In this document: positions 24,544 through 37,700 of the stretch, piece by piece
How positions within the stretch are numbered: position 1 is the stretch's first letter
Layout: each line of letters opens with the position of its first letter
Assembly (NCBI GenBank): GCA_027886175.1
Contig: JAJNNQ010000024.1
Span: forward strand, 29,367,001-29,431,000
Length of the DNA: 64,000 bases
Source: Phylloscopus collybita
Taxonomy: Eukaryota; Chordata; Aves; Passeriformes; Phylloscopidae
Reading direction: 5' to 3'
Program-made: the position numbers and the translations under genes
The notes under the pieces: model-generated
What the model saw: the letters and a program-made list of their open reading frames with translations, nothing else
The model's database searches: none
Told to the model about the DNA's origin: nothing

Positions 24544-24589
<46 letters not shown>
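24544..24589. repeat. TA dinucleotide microsatellite (TA)23
   Basis: 46 bases of perfect TA. Tyrosine/isoleucine-rich translations across it are artefacts. Such tracts can extrude cruciforms and are usually polymorphic in length. Confidence 0.97.
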
Positions 24590-24591
<2 letters not shown>

Positions 24592-24819
24592 AAAGTTATG
24601 TATAGCAAAATATGCAGAGAGAGAATCCAAGCAAAAACAAATAAACAAAAAAGTTGCTTAGGGTTTCTGCAGCATAAAAGTGATGACAAGGTGCAGTGTT
24701 ACCTGCCTACTTCTGTGTGGGGTGGTGCCTTGGCCTGCAGCCCATTTGGTGAGAAGTTCAGAGGAAGGATGTGTGTCCTTTTTCAGACAAAGGGTGAGTA
24801 GGGATCCCACATGAGTGGG

Positions 24820-24840
24820 ATTGCAGATTGCAGATTGCAG
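24820..24840. repeat. ATTGCAG x3 tandem repeat
   Basis: Three perfect heptamers at 24820-24826, 24827-24833 and 24834-24840, followed by a partial fourth. Confidence 0.9.
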
Positions 24841-25594
24841 ATGAACCTTTCCATAGAAAGGTTGGTCTGTGGTAGGAGTGGAGGTAAGTCAGGGTTAGTC
24901 TCTTGCCCCTTAACACTGCAGAAAGGAAGACATGCAGGAGAGAGGGCAGGGAAATTTCTTAGAGAAATCAGTGAGAGAGAAAATGAAACATTCATCTTAA
25001 TGCAGAACAAGTCCTTATCTGATGAGAGCAGAGACTTGCTTTGCAGCTCAGATATTTCACAATGGTTACACATCAAAACTGAGCTCTGTAGTACACCAGG
25101 AAAGAGACACAGAAGATACCAAAAGTTAAGATATCTACAAAACATCAGGTTCATTAAAGCCCCGGAAAACTGAAGAAAGTTGACAGATCTTGTAGGCAAA
25201 GGAATAGTTCAGCTTAGATAAGACTTTTTTTAAAAAGAAAAAAAAACCCAACAAAAATTGTACAGAAACGTCCTCTGTTCATGTTGTCTTGGCATGGCAG
25301 AGGATCATCTCTCCCCTCCACTGCCAGTATCTGGCTTCCACAAGCCTCTGCTGAGGAGTCCCAAGCCTTTTTCAGTCCAACACAAGAGACACTATACATC
25401 ACTGTTGTTATTATTATTACTGTGGTTGTGTGTGCTGGTGCTGCAATAATTCATTGATGCTTTGTGTGGGAAGTAAAAAACTGCAGCTCGGGGAATAGAG
25501 CTCACTGTTGGGAAGTTCCTCCAGAGACTTCATTTTAAAAGTTATTCACCTTAATTTATCAAGATGTATTTGGTCAGGGTCCTTAATGCACTAA

Positions 25595-25998
25595 TTATAG
25601 AATCAAAGAATTTAGGTTTGAAGAGACCTTTGAGACTATCAAGTCCAACCCAGCAGTGCCAAGCCCACCAGTAAGCCATGTCGCCAAGTGCCACATCTAC
25701 ATCTTTCCAATACCTTCAGGGATGGCAACTCAACCACTTCCCTGGACAACCTGTTCCAGTACTTGATAACCCTTTCTATGAAGAAAGTTTTCCTAATATC
25801 CAGCCTAAACCTCTCCTGGTGCAACTTGAGGACATTTCTTCTTGTCCTATCACAGGTTACATGGGAGAAGAGAGCAACCCCCACTTTGCTGCAGCAACCT
25901 TCTTTCAGGGAGGTGTAGAGAGCAATAAGGTCCCCCTTGATCTTCCTTCTCTCCAGGCTGAACACCCCCAGTTCCCTCATCAGACTTGTGCCCTGTCA
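25595..25998 (-). mobile_element. CR1 LINE 3' end with open ORF2 C-terminus
   Basis: This minus-strand CR1 copy is about 400 bases long. It runs from the 3' end at 'tatagaatcaaagaatttag' (25597) to a truncation near 25998. The frame at 25639-25980 is open for 113 codons and reads as the C-terminal end of CR1 ORF2, the reverse transcriptase/endonuclease protein. It includes '[10 protein letters not shown]' and '[16 protein letters not shown]', which match the conserved family ending. The endonuclease and catalytic RT domains are absent because the copy is 5' truncated, so it cannot move. The 222-codon plus-strand frame at 25678-26346 is its antisense shadow. Confidence 0.93.
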
Positions 25999-28900
25999 GT
26001 CCTGGGTGGCGAGGTCACTCCACACACCAACACTTCTTGTGGGCCCTGGGCTCTGTCTCAGCTCAGGAATCTACAGACCTGTGCTGTAGCCTCATATCCA
26101 GTCTCATCTCTGTCCCTCTTCTCCAGATGTTCCTCACTGAACTCCCAGCTGGACCCTGGACAGGATCCATCCCTTTGCCTTGCTTGGGGGTCTCAACAGC
26201 AGTGGCTATCAGCCCCCTGGCACTGCCCTCCATCTCCACAACCCTGCATGGGCTGGGGTCACCCTTGGGTCTCCACTTGTATGGCAGCCCCAGTCTGGCT
26301 TCTTCCTGACAATCTCACTGCTTTGTGTCACCTTGATTTAGTGTAGGGGCAAATGTCTGTGCCCTCTGATGTCACTACATAGTGAGTGCAGGGTAAGACA
26401 GGGAGAAGAGGGAAAGGTTTATGACAGATGGAATTGCGCCATTCAAGAAAATGGCCCTGTAAAATTTCAGAAGGGCCTGTTGATATTGCTACTCTCTACC
26501 TGCTTCCTGAGACCACATTCACTGAAGAAAGGTTCCTTGAGAGAGAATTTTCACTGGGGTTGTTTTGGTTTTGTATTTCGGGGAATGTTTTTGCCCCTGG
26601 GACAAGGGAGTAATGAGTCTCTATCTGACAGAGCTTCTTATGGGGTAATAAACACTGATGAATCTAGAAAAAGATGCTAAGGCCATTTATTTTAAGATTA
26701 GCTAAAAAAGTTGCCAAGTCAGAGAAGGAAAGTTTGAGTGCACTTAAGAGGACATCTTGCCTTTTAGGAACTAGCAGGCATTGGAGAAATGTGGGAACAT
26801 ACCAAGGAAGAAGAGGAGTGGGGTCTCTTTTCCCTTGGTGGCCACAGCTTTATAGCAACTACTTCTTGTAACATGCTTCTTGTACTTGACTTTTCTTCTG
26901 TCCTCAAAGGTGGGCAAACAGACCCTGAAATTGTTGCCCTATGTTAGGGCTGTGTTACTCCCTCAGCATGGGCATGTTAGAGGGCAGCTGGTGCTGGCTT
27001 TTCTTACAGCCAAGAAATAGATGTGGGAGATTTACAGTGTCTGTGAGGGTCACCAGGGATTAAGAATGAGTTACTTGATGTAGTGAGGCTCATGGTTTGG
27101 GATTAGCCTGGACATCACATACCCACAGCTGAAATGGAGAACGTTTGGCATGAGTGGGAGGGCCCCTCACAAGATTCAGGCTGCATGTCACTGGTTAGTG
27201 GCCAAAACTGTGGACCTGGAACTTATCTTTAGTGACGTTGTTCTTAGCAGGGAGAAGTTTGGGGAGGCTAGACCAGTAAAAAAAGAGACTGCTGTGGTTG
27301 CAATTCAAGATGAGGGAGTTTTCTGGTGCAGAGAAAGAATAAAGGCAGGAACTTCTTTCTCTTTCTTTTGCCTCAGATTATTTAGCTGGATGAGCAAAGG
27401 ACACAAAGTCTGAGAAGAAGCAAAAAGAGTCTGTCTATGCAAGAAGGGAGATAAGGATAGATCTTGTTAATACTTGTTTTTCTTGGGTCTATGTTCCTTA
27501 TTTCCCTCTTCATCTAGAAATGGGCTTGTTTTCTTCAAACCTTGAGCAAAGGTATTGCTTGCTGTTGCAAATCAATGACCTTACTTGTTAAATGCTTTCT
27601 TTTTGTAGGAGCATCTTAACAGAAATTGTCCTAGGTGAAGATGTTATCCACCCTCTTCACTCTAAGTGAGGAGTCAACCTGTGTGAATCAACACAACTTT
27701 GGTAAAGGTCTCACTATCATGTCTCCTTTTTTAAAATTCTTGTTCATCTAGAATGCTTCTTTATACAGTGTAACAAGTAATGCCACATGTTGATATCAAA
27801 CTAATTTTTTGTATTAATCATATCTCATGATCATAGATAATAATGCTGAAAACTTTTGATACATCAATTTCTACTTCACTCCTGGTCTGTACACACATCT
27901 TAACCTTCAGCTGGCTCTTGAAGTTAGGCAACTTCGCTACTGCATTTTTTATTTCAGCATCTGGTAGCTACATATATATTGCTGTGGTACTCTGTGCATG
28001 TGTGGGGTTGTGTTACAAACCTTATATCATTGAAACAAATGAAAAAATAGTCGCATTTATCTAAATCCTCTGTTAGGATTGCAAAGTTGTTTCCCAACTG
28101 AATTCTTTAACTTTATCTCTACTGTTTAGCATGCATTCTGTATTCAGTCATTTCAGTTTTGTATCACAGGTTTAAGATAATGGCTTGGCATAAGAGATGC
28201 TCATTCCCCCTGTGAAATGGCCATCAGATAGCAGTTCTGGATGTGCAATGCAGCCTGCCACTCAAGAACTTGCCAATACAATATTATTTGCTGTCACTGG
28301 AAACTTCTGTAGTGAAGTGCAGTTCCTAGGGACGTCCATCACTTCAAAAGGGAAGGATCCTTTTTTTCTCCTCTCTTTCATTTGAAAACAAATTTTTATG
28401 GTGTCTTTTAATGTAGCATTTAGCTCTAAAATAGTTTTTAAAAAAATCTGCTTTCAGAATCCAGAAGATGTAAAGGCTTCCAATTTTGTTTCATCACAAG
28501 GTACTTGATTGTTCCCTCGTGCCTGAAAGTCTCAGTCTGCTGCTTTATTGTACACATTTGCATTTGGGCTCCAGAGCCACAGTGTAAATATGTCAGTGAT
28601 TGCTTCTGCACAGAGCTTGGGTGTGTTTATGCAATGTGCTCAATCACATAATAAATATTCTAACATTGTTGTTTACATCACTAGCCATCACTCTGCTGGC
28701 CTTTAAAAAACATCTTGCTATGTATCAACCTGTTTTTGAGGCTCAGCACCCATAAACCACAGAGTGCTGAAGTCATATTTGCAGTAATGTGGATGAGGAG
28801 CATTTCTTTTAAATTTGTTCTCAGAATCTGCATATAATGAAACCATGTATTGTTGTATTCCAAAAGGAACAAGCCTGTGATGAGAAAAAGGCACTGTAAT

Positions 28901-30415
28901 TAATCACCACTGGTGCAGTGCCAGTTTTCTGCTAGGGCCAACATTTTGCCATCAAAAATTTAATTCTTTCCCTGCTTCATCTTCATGCCCTCTCTACTCT
29001 ATCTTCACCTGGAAATTAATTTTCTTTTCATCCCCCCACCTTCCTATGGGCCACGCACTCCCAAACTCCTTTCCTTCTTGTCTGCTCTCCTCCTCTTTCA
29101 TCTTCTCCCTCAACAGATCCACCCAGCTGCTCTGTTGCCTTGTTTCAGATCCACCGGTGAAAGATCACTCCCCTTTTTTTCCCTCCTCCAGACTCTGCCC
29201 ACAACTGCCTTGATCCTCCCTGCACCCCAAATACATTCTTCCTCTTCCATCATTTTCTGTAGAGCAGAAAGGGAGACATGGGAAAAGTGTGAGCAATGTC
29301 CAAGGTCTTTGTCTCTTTCTCTCTGGGAGCTGCCTGGGGAGAAGAGGTGGCTCTGGGAAGGTGCATCTTTTGGAGCAGCAGATCAGCCCTTCCAGCTCGG
29401 GTTGATACCTGAGGACCTATCCCCAAAAGGCCCCAGGGTTCTGCTGAGTTTGGTCCTTCATGGAGAAACACAAGGTGAGATGTAAAGTGTTGTGCTTCCT
29501 GCGCCTGTTTGTAGGTGGCAATGGAGTGATGCACAGTAAATCAGTAAAGGGGCCTGGGAGCAGGAATGAAAAGGTTAATTGTAGTGACATCAAAACCGTT
29601 ATCTCCAGGTGTTGGAGGGCACCTGTGCATCCAAACTAGAACCAAAATAGCAACTTGGGTTTACCTGTGGATCTTGGTGTGACAATGTTGTGTTTTTACA
29701 TTCAGAGTGGCCTTTCTCTGTTAAACTGATCTCCATCAGAACTGCACCAGAAACACTGGGACTAACATCAGGGTTTGTCTGTTACCTATTCTGGTCATGA
29801 CTTACTAACAAAATCAAGTTAGTATGTGGAGGAGCCCCCAAAATATTCATTTACGCACTTTAACTGCAGGTATGATTTATAGGACTGGTCTTTTTTTAGT
29901 TCCAGCCTATGTATAGATCAACCCTGAATTAACACCGTGCTGAGATGAATGATATGGTTCATACTTCTTAGAACTGTTGTTCCAGTTGGCCTGAAGATAA
30001 AATAACATCTGTTCATGACAGAGCTTGAAAAACTATAAGGGAAAAGGAAGTGTCTTCTCCATACATGAATACTGTCTCTTGATTTTTGGGATGTTTGCTG
30101 TGAATGCACTCATATGTATAAATAGGCTATAATAGAAAAAAAAAAAAAAGACAAGTATGAAGAGGCTCAAATTAAAGAATACAAATGCCAATAACAAATG
30201 CTGTTAAAAGGCAAATGGCAGAAAGATAAACTTCAACAAACCAGTCCAGAAGTGGAAGTGTTTCGTTATTTCACACTTGGACAAAGGACTAAGAGCTGAA
30301 GGACCCAAAAAGAGACCTAACCTGTGGCTGAGGCAGTGGTAACTTTAAGTTTTTTAACAAATACACCAGGCAACAATTCTCACATTTTTAACGAATGTTA
30401 AAGCTGATCCTGGGG
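25999..30415. other. Unique non-coding DNA, no gene recognised
   Basis: Mixed composition with a pyrimidine-rich segment at about 28985-29260. A 166-codon open frame at 28985-29485 arises from it and has no domain. 28480-28690 is AT-rich and repeat-free and could be regulatory, but nothing in it is decisive. No transposon was recognised. Confidence 0.45.

Positions 30416-30473
<58 letters not shown>
30416..30473. repeat. Poly-A tract (A58)
   Basis: 58 consecutive A bases. No retrocopy or AATAAA signal is visible immediately upstream, and bird CR1 elements do not end in poly-A. It is therefore best described as a homopolymer expansion, or possibly the tail of an unrecognised retrocopy. Confidence 0.95.
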
Positions 30474-30481
<8 letters not shown>

Positions 30482-32157
30482 CTTTTCCAAGCAGCTATGT
30501 AATTATATCACTACCTACAAGCCTCATCTTACCCCTATCAAGTCTCTATTAATTATATCTTTAAAAAAAAAAAAAAGTGTGTTCTCTCCTACGTTCCTGT
30601 TTCTTCTGCCTTCTGACACATGGGTATTTTTTTCCTGTAATTTGCATCCCACAGTACTTTGCAGTCCTAACCTGTGGTCCTTTAAGACTGTCTTGAGACC
30701 AAAGCAGGGAAATGCAGATGATTTGGGTGTAGATTTATTGAGTGTCTGCTGGGAGATAATTTGCCTGCGTGAAAACTGCTTCGTGGAACAAGCCTCTGAT
30801 GCTCAATGAGGAGCGTTTCGAGCGAGACCAGAGACTGAGGCAGTGTTGTCAGAGGTAATGCATCTGTGAAAGAGCTGCTTATGAAAATTGCATCTGTACC
30901 AAGCCTGCAGCAAAGCACTTAGGACAAAGGAAGAAACCGTGCTTTTAGTGGCCATTAGCTCCTGGTGAATAATTCCTGGCCTGACTTGGGCTCATTCCGA
31001 TTGGCGCTTCCAGGTACGGAGCGATGCAGAGGAATTTCCTTTGCTGCTCAGCCCTCTCAGCCCGTGGAGAAGGGAACTGCACTTTATTAAAGGATTTTTT
31101 TTCCCCCCTCTTTTACAAGGTTGTTTGTTATCTTGGAATGCAGGCCTGTGCTGGAGCGTGTAATTACAACACCATGTCCTGGGTTAGAAAGAACTCAGAC
31201 ACTAAATTGTCCATGTCATCACCTGAATTTGACCATGAAATATAGCACAGAGGGACTGGAAAGGCAGCCTGTAAAGAAGTGAGGACTGAATGGGCATTTT
31301 GGTGCGCTGGGCAAATCCAATCTGCTCAATCCATTGCTGCAGTCCCACCGTGGCCATTTAATATTATTACCTGCTTCTTGCCCTTGAAATTGTGCTTCCA
31401 CCTCTCCTTCCATGAGGTGTGTCTGAGTGAAGGGGGTCAGGGTTAGAGAAGATTGCAATAAAACGTGACTCATTTTACATGGGTGATCAGAGTCCTATTA
31501 AGTTGCAAAGAAGTTGATTTTTTAAAGAACATCTTTTTTTCCTCTATCAATTTTTTTTTTGTGTGCAGACACTAGGAAACAGAGGTCAGCTCTACTGTTC
31601 AGGGTGTTCAGAGATACCCCCAAAGCTGGAATAAAACCACTTGCACTCCTTTTCGCGGAAATTCTTTAGTTTATTCACTTGAGCATCTTAATGTTGCCAC
31701 AAATTTTGAGTTTAAGGCCTTTTCTGTGCTTCCACTCTGTGCTGGAGCAAAAAAAAACTGGAAAGTCACAGATCTCCAGGTCCAAGAAACAGCTCTTCTC
31801 TTCTCTGACCTCAGAAGAGAAAGGTGTGCGGCAGCTGCATCAGCCTGGTGACTGGTACATGACTGGAGAGGGCAGGTGCTGTACCCAGTATTTTTCTCTA
31901 CTTTTGCCACTTGTCATAGTGCAAACAGGAAGAAAGGTTTGCAGAAGGGTATGGATCAGAAATGCAAGACTTGCAGGGAAGTGTTAGTGCTTAATCAGGC
32001 TTAGGGACACAAATTGATGTATGATGCCAAAAATGATGACAAAAATAAGAGCAGGACAATGGCAAAAACCAGTGGTTACAGAGTGTAAGGACCACTTTTA
32101 TCTCTCCCTTAGCAGTTATTTTCAATATCTCCACAAAAGAAAATTTTGATATGAACA
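30474..32157. other. Unique non-coding DNA, no gene recognised
   Basis: A shorter A tract lies at about 30562-30575. No exon, repeat family or RNA gene recognised. Confidence 0.5.
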
Positions 32158-32263
32158 TGTGTGTGTGTGTGTGTGTGTGTCCTGGTTTAGGTTTATGTTA
32201 AATAACATCCTGTGACATGTTAACATGTTATTTAACATCCTGTGGATGTTAAATAACATCTTT

Positions 32264-32295
<32 letters not shown>
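32158..32295. repeat. TG repeat, inverted-repeat cluster and poly-T
   Basis: A (TG) run (32158-32180) is followed by three related 14-mers: ATGTTAAATAACAT (32195-32208), its exact reverse complement ATGTTATTTAACAT (32225-32238), and the forward form again (32246-32259). Copies one and two are each followed by CCTGTG. A run of about 30 T ends the block at 32295. Neighbouring copies can pair to form hairpins or a cruciform. The sequence is directly visible; a mechanism, such as template switching at a fork, is inference. Confidence 0.9.
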
Positions 32296-32296
<1 letters not shown>

Positions 32297-34710
32297 TAAA
32301 TTCCACTCTTCAACAAGCAATATTTGATGAATTTCAGTTGATTTTGATTGTGCTCCTGGCATGTAATATACCCTGTGACAACATTCTGGCACATGGTGCC
32401 CAGGCACCCTCTCCCCTTTGGATTCTCTGCATTATTCACCACACTTGCTTTAAAGGACATTGGTATTAGTCAGTGTTTTTTATTTATATATTTACTTTTT
32501 ATTTAAAGAATTTTTATTTGAAACAGCTGTGGTACATAGGTATATTTATTTCCTTTATATGCTCCCATGAATAACTTCAGTACTTGGAATAACAAAAGAA
32601 AAATAACATCAAAATTTGCATTCTGGATGGATCGCTGATAACAGCATCAAGGTTTTAAAACCCCACAACACTCTCTGAAGTGGCAGTTTTGGTTATGTGA
32701 CTAAACCTCAATAATTAAGCATTAAACAGCAAGTTAGGAAATGCTAGTGTGGAGGTTGCATCTTTGCTCACTTATTTGACACTGCACAAGGTTTGAAGGC
32801 TCGCTGTGTCTCTGGGTATGAATTGGCAGCATCACTAAAGAAACATGGACAGTCTGTAGAGCCTTTAGCAACATCTGTTGAATTCCTATCTGGAGAAGTA
32901 AAATAGATGGAAAAGCAGTTGGGAATTGTCTTCTGCAACCTGTGTTTTGAATGTATGTGATGTTGTGAAGATGTTTGTGTTACAGAGATTTTGCTCTTAA
33001 AATCCGATTATGGTTTGTTCTTGCCTATGATGCAGAAAAGTTGTGATTTATCCTTGAGGATCATTTTCACTGAAGCACTGCAGCAAGAAACAAGGTGCTG
33101 AAAAGGTAATGCTGACATGCCCAGATATCATGGGAATGTTGCAAAAGAAATGTCCTGCTTATTGGAGCTCATCTTTCCCTAAGTAAAGCAAATAAAGGAG
33201 GAGTGCTCAGTGTTGTGATACAGACTAGCTTATCTGCTTCTAACGAGAGAAAGTCTTTGTCTCTCTTTAGTACAGAAAGTAAGTCAGTCATCTCCAATTC
33301 CCCAGCTCTTTCTTGACCTCTTTCAAAAGCTGAACAAATTACAATAGAAGAAGATTTCTAGGCTCCACAAACAGTTGCTGTACTTCTGCATAACCTCTGT
33401 ATTCTTAGAAATATATGTGAAATTTTATATTTTCTTTCCTTCTAAACCCTTTGACAAAGCCATCAGCTTGCAGTGATAATAATATATCCAATAAATAATT
33501 GGAGTTTTTCATTTTGGTCTGAAACTTCTGCCCTGCAGATTGCACTTTTTGTCTTTAAATTAATTTCCTGTAGAAGGACCTTTGCAATAAGAATTTTCCC
33601 ATTGTTTTCCATGATAAAAACATGCATAGAACTCATCTTTGCACATTATAGGTCATGCCTTCCCCTGCTCACTTATTCTCCTGGGGCTTATACTCTCACT
33701 AGCACCTAGGGAATCACACAAAGAAATAGAAAAGGTAGAAAATTATTACCAACACATCTGTTCTGCTGGGGGGTCTCCCAATCCCTTCCTGGATGTTGTA
33801 TATAAGAAAGACTGAAAGTATGCTGCTGTCCTCCAGGTGTTCTGCACTTGATGCTGACACACAGCCCTTAACTGTGCTTTTGGATTAACAGAGTGGGAGG
33901 TATTACAAGAAAAGGACCATACAACATCCTTGTGGGAAAAGTCTATCTGGAGGAGCTGTAAGACTTTGCTTCCAAACCCTTCCCCTTGCTGTGGCAGTCC
34001 AATTTAACAATGACAGAAGTCACAGCAGCACATGCAAATCAAAGTGGTCCATGGTTTTGGTGAACCTGCAATGGGCAAACCTAAATATAATTCCCCTGTA
34101 AACATTAAAAAGTCTCACTTGATTTGGAGATAAACTTTACCTTTTAAAAGAGTTTAAAAGTATCACTTGCCCTTTCTGTCTAGCATTCATGGGGCTAGTT
34201 GCCTAAATAGGTTTTGCATTCTGGGATCCTCATTGTGTTTGCTTATAATTTTTAAGTTGACTGAGTCCTGAAAATGCATTTCCAATTTCTTCTAAGGAAG
34301 GTTTCTTAAGAAATCAGTCTGTGGAAATAGCAGCCTCACTGTTCTCCCTTTTCACAGATAATTACATGGTCTGTGTACATTCCTTCACTTTCCAGTCTGC
34401 TTTACCAGAAACATTTTAAAACAGCCAGAACCAAACTTTTATAAGGGTTGAGGAAAATTTCAAAATTATTTTAATTTCATCCATCCTTCATATTGAATAA
34501 TTATTTGCTTTTCAGAATGGTCACCTAAATATTAATTAGAGTTACAATGCTTTCAGTTTTTCATTTTCCATGTACAAACTGTTTCAAAACTTGCGGATTT
34601 TTTCCCTCTAAAAATATCCCAACATGTGGCCATACTGATTAATCAACACTGTCAGCACAAAACCTCTTTTCCTGCCCACACAAAAGTGAAACAGCTAGTG
34701 ACCACAAAAG

Positions 34711-34742
<32 letters not shown>

Positions 34743-37700
34743 AGAAAAAAAGGAAAAAAGAAAAGAAAAGAAAAAAACAATGCAGGGAAAATTGAAATAA
34801 CTGAGGAAAAAACACAGTAATAGAATTTTAATGGATGCAGAAGGGAGGTTGCAGTGGCTGAGATGAAAAACTATTTGAAGAAAAATGAGTACAGTAACCA
34901 GAAGCAAACCAAAGAGTTACTCATGTACAGAACACACCACATGTATGTTTGGGATCAGATCTTCTGAGCACTTGCTGTGCCATGTTTTAGTCTTTTACTG
35001 GGTTTGCAAGTACAAGGATTAAATTCAAATTCAGGATGAGTAGGAAAACAAAATCTTAGCAAGAAACAAGAAAAGTCATATGACTTTTATTGCAGACTTG
35101 GAAGAGAAGACGATGGAGCTGACTGCAGATCAAACCAAGAAAAGAAGGAGTGAGAAATTACTAGGCAAAAAACTTTACAAAAAACAAATATACGAAAATC
35201 AAAATGCAAAATCTGGTTATGTCTTTTACTGCATTCTCAAGAATTAAAAAAAAAATTGCAAGGAAACTATTGAGCAGGGAAGCCAGTTCATCTATTGCTT
35301 TCATAAATACAGACCTGGAATGTTTTATGCCTGCCAGGTACACCAGTCAAGCATGCCACTAAGCTAAAATGAACTGTAGAGGAAAAAGAAATTAAAGGAA
35401 AAAAGAAAGAAAAAGCTGGACTGAAAAATAAATATCCAGTGGAGGAAAACGACTGAAGGACAAAAAATACAAAAAACACGAAAATTAATGTAGTGTAACT
35501 TATGTATGGAGGCAATAATTGAACTGAAAAGAATGCTTGTCTGAAGTTGTCAACATCAAAATACCTGGTTTTCCCATTACAGCACCTTTCTTATTTGATG
35601 ATTTCCATGTTGTGCTTGCTGGTTGCTCCATGTGTTATGTGCTACTTGTCCCGTTGTGCTGCTCTCCCCATTCCATGCAGTTTTCTGTTTAACTCAGTAT
35701 AATAAACCATTGTAGTTCCAATGGTCAGGAAAGGTGCTTAAAACACTGGTGCCCTGGGGTACAGCAGTACTGTGTTTGACTGCCCCAGGTTTTGCTGACA
35801 CCATTTTGGAGAGGTAATATGTGATTGTGAGGATGGCTAACTGCTCTACAATTGTGCAGTAATTTTTTTTACAGATTTGACAATATTCCACAGGCAGCAG
35901 GCACTGTAGTCCTGTCCTCCCAGCATGAAGTTTTGCCCCGGGATGGAAAATCTGATTTTTACACCTTTCCTACACGTGCTTTGAGAGAATAAAACCTTCC
36001 CTACAGAGCATTCCTGACTTTGCTAGTCTACTGCCACGAAAGATTTATCTTGTCTCAGCTGCTCGCAGCCAGGTTGACTTCTGCCTCTCCTGGATGTCAG
36101 AAGGAAACACAGTTCAAAACTTTATTGCTGCTCCTGCCAGGACACAATATTTTCAAAGAACTCTTGTAACAAATCCATGGAGTACTTTGAATTCCTCTGG
36201 TTTATAATATAAAGAGCCATAAGGAAAAAAAACTACCTCCTCATTCTGCATCTTCCAAGGAGGACATTAAAGTGACAGATTTAAAGGACATTTACAACTC
36301 CATTGAGCCAGGAGGACTTGATTGAGTTTTTCCATATAGGAAGGAGGTGTTGGGTATGTGTGTGTTCTGGGATGATATGTGGCTGCTGCTGGCCTTTCCA
36401 GATGGCCTCTGATGTCATTGCTAAAAATCCTGAAATCTGCTGCATGAGGAAATTCATTTCATGGCCCTCTGACATGATTTTAAATCGTCCTTGCATAAAC
36501 TTAAGGGACCAAGGAGATGGGACAGTAAACAGAAAGTGACAGAAAGGAGCAAAGAGGATTCACATCCTTGAATGGGGAAAAATGGTCTGGTTAGATTGCC
36601 CATATACCTATTTTGAAAATCTCCTTCTACTGACTGATTAATATTGGTCCAGTTCCACAGGAGGAGTCCCTTCTCTTGAGAATAGCTGTATTTCTTCAGG
36701 AAGATGAAACCAAGGCACCTGAAGATGAAGCACATGGGCTGGGACCACGTGGTCTGCACCTGGAGAGTGTCAGGAGTGCACGCACCTCTGGTTCTCAAGG
36801 GGAGAAGAAGAGGTCTCAGCAGACCTGTCCCTCTCTGCTCATCATCCTGCCAAGGCAAGCTGAGGATGAAAAGTGGATAGGGCTGGCAAAAGGCACCTGT
36901 TCCCAGAAACATTTTGAACAGCTCAGCTGGCAAAGCACAACAGATGGCAAAATGCTCCTGTGCTGCTGCTGCACTGGCTGACCGGATGGGATTTCTGTGA
37001 GATGTCCTCATAGGAGAGGGGGAGGGGTGTTTCTGTCTGCCAGAAGCAAGTCTGGTTTGCAGAGCATTGGGAGAAACCTTGGCAGATACTCCTGCATTGT
37101 GGATGAACAGAAATCTCCATTCCATGGGGCTCCAAACCTGCCCCATGCAGCTGAATTCACATCACTTTGTGATGCAGAAAGTATACTGGGAAGCAATAAA
37201 TTATCACCCTGCCCCCTGCTCCTCTCCCTTTGCATCCTCTCAGGCAGTCAGGAGTCTTGGAGGAGAACCTCTGCAGCTTCCATCAGCTTGGGGGCTGCGC
37301 CTTTACCTGCAAGAGCACAGAAATGCCAGGGGTCTAGGCCAGAGATCTGGATTACACATTTTAACAGCAGGGTCTCATTTTTGTTCCTTAAAACCATCTA
37401 AAAATGAAAATCGTTTGAAATGCAGATACAAGGGACTTTTGTTTTCCAATGAAATGTACCTGCCCAGTATCTGATGAGGACAACATACGGAGCACAGCTA
37501 ATGAGGCCAGACAGCATGAAATTGAATCCTGAATTGAGCTTTTTGTTTTGTGGGATCCTTGTACCATTTTCAATAGGATTTTTTTTTCCCTTTGTATATT
37601 TGGAAGAACAACAGAGGTGCTGAAGAGTGCCAAGAAATTTTTGTTTGCAAATATTCTTAATTGAAAAATAATTCTTATTTTTACTGTCGTTGCGAATGTC

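Larger units (their letters stand above)
22113..25594. other. Unique non-coding DNA with a TA microsatellite
   Basis: No gene recognised. It contains the TA repeat at 24544-24589, an A/G-rich patch (about 24363-24405) and three tandem ATTGCAG units at 24820-24840. Opposite-strand open frames of 120 and 138 codons at 24.8-25.2 kb overlap each other and show no domain. Confidence 0.5.

Noticed and set aside
25678..26346. 222-codon plus-strand open frame
   Set aside because: Its first half is the antisense of the CR1 ORF2 C-terminus on the minus strand. The remainder has no domain.
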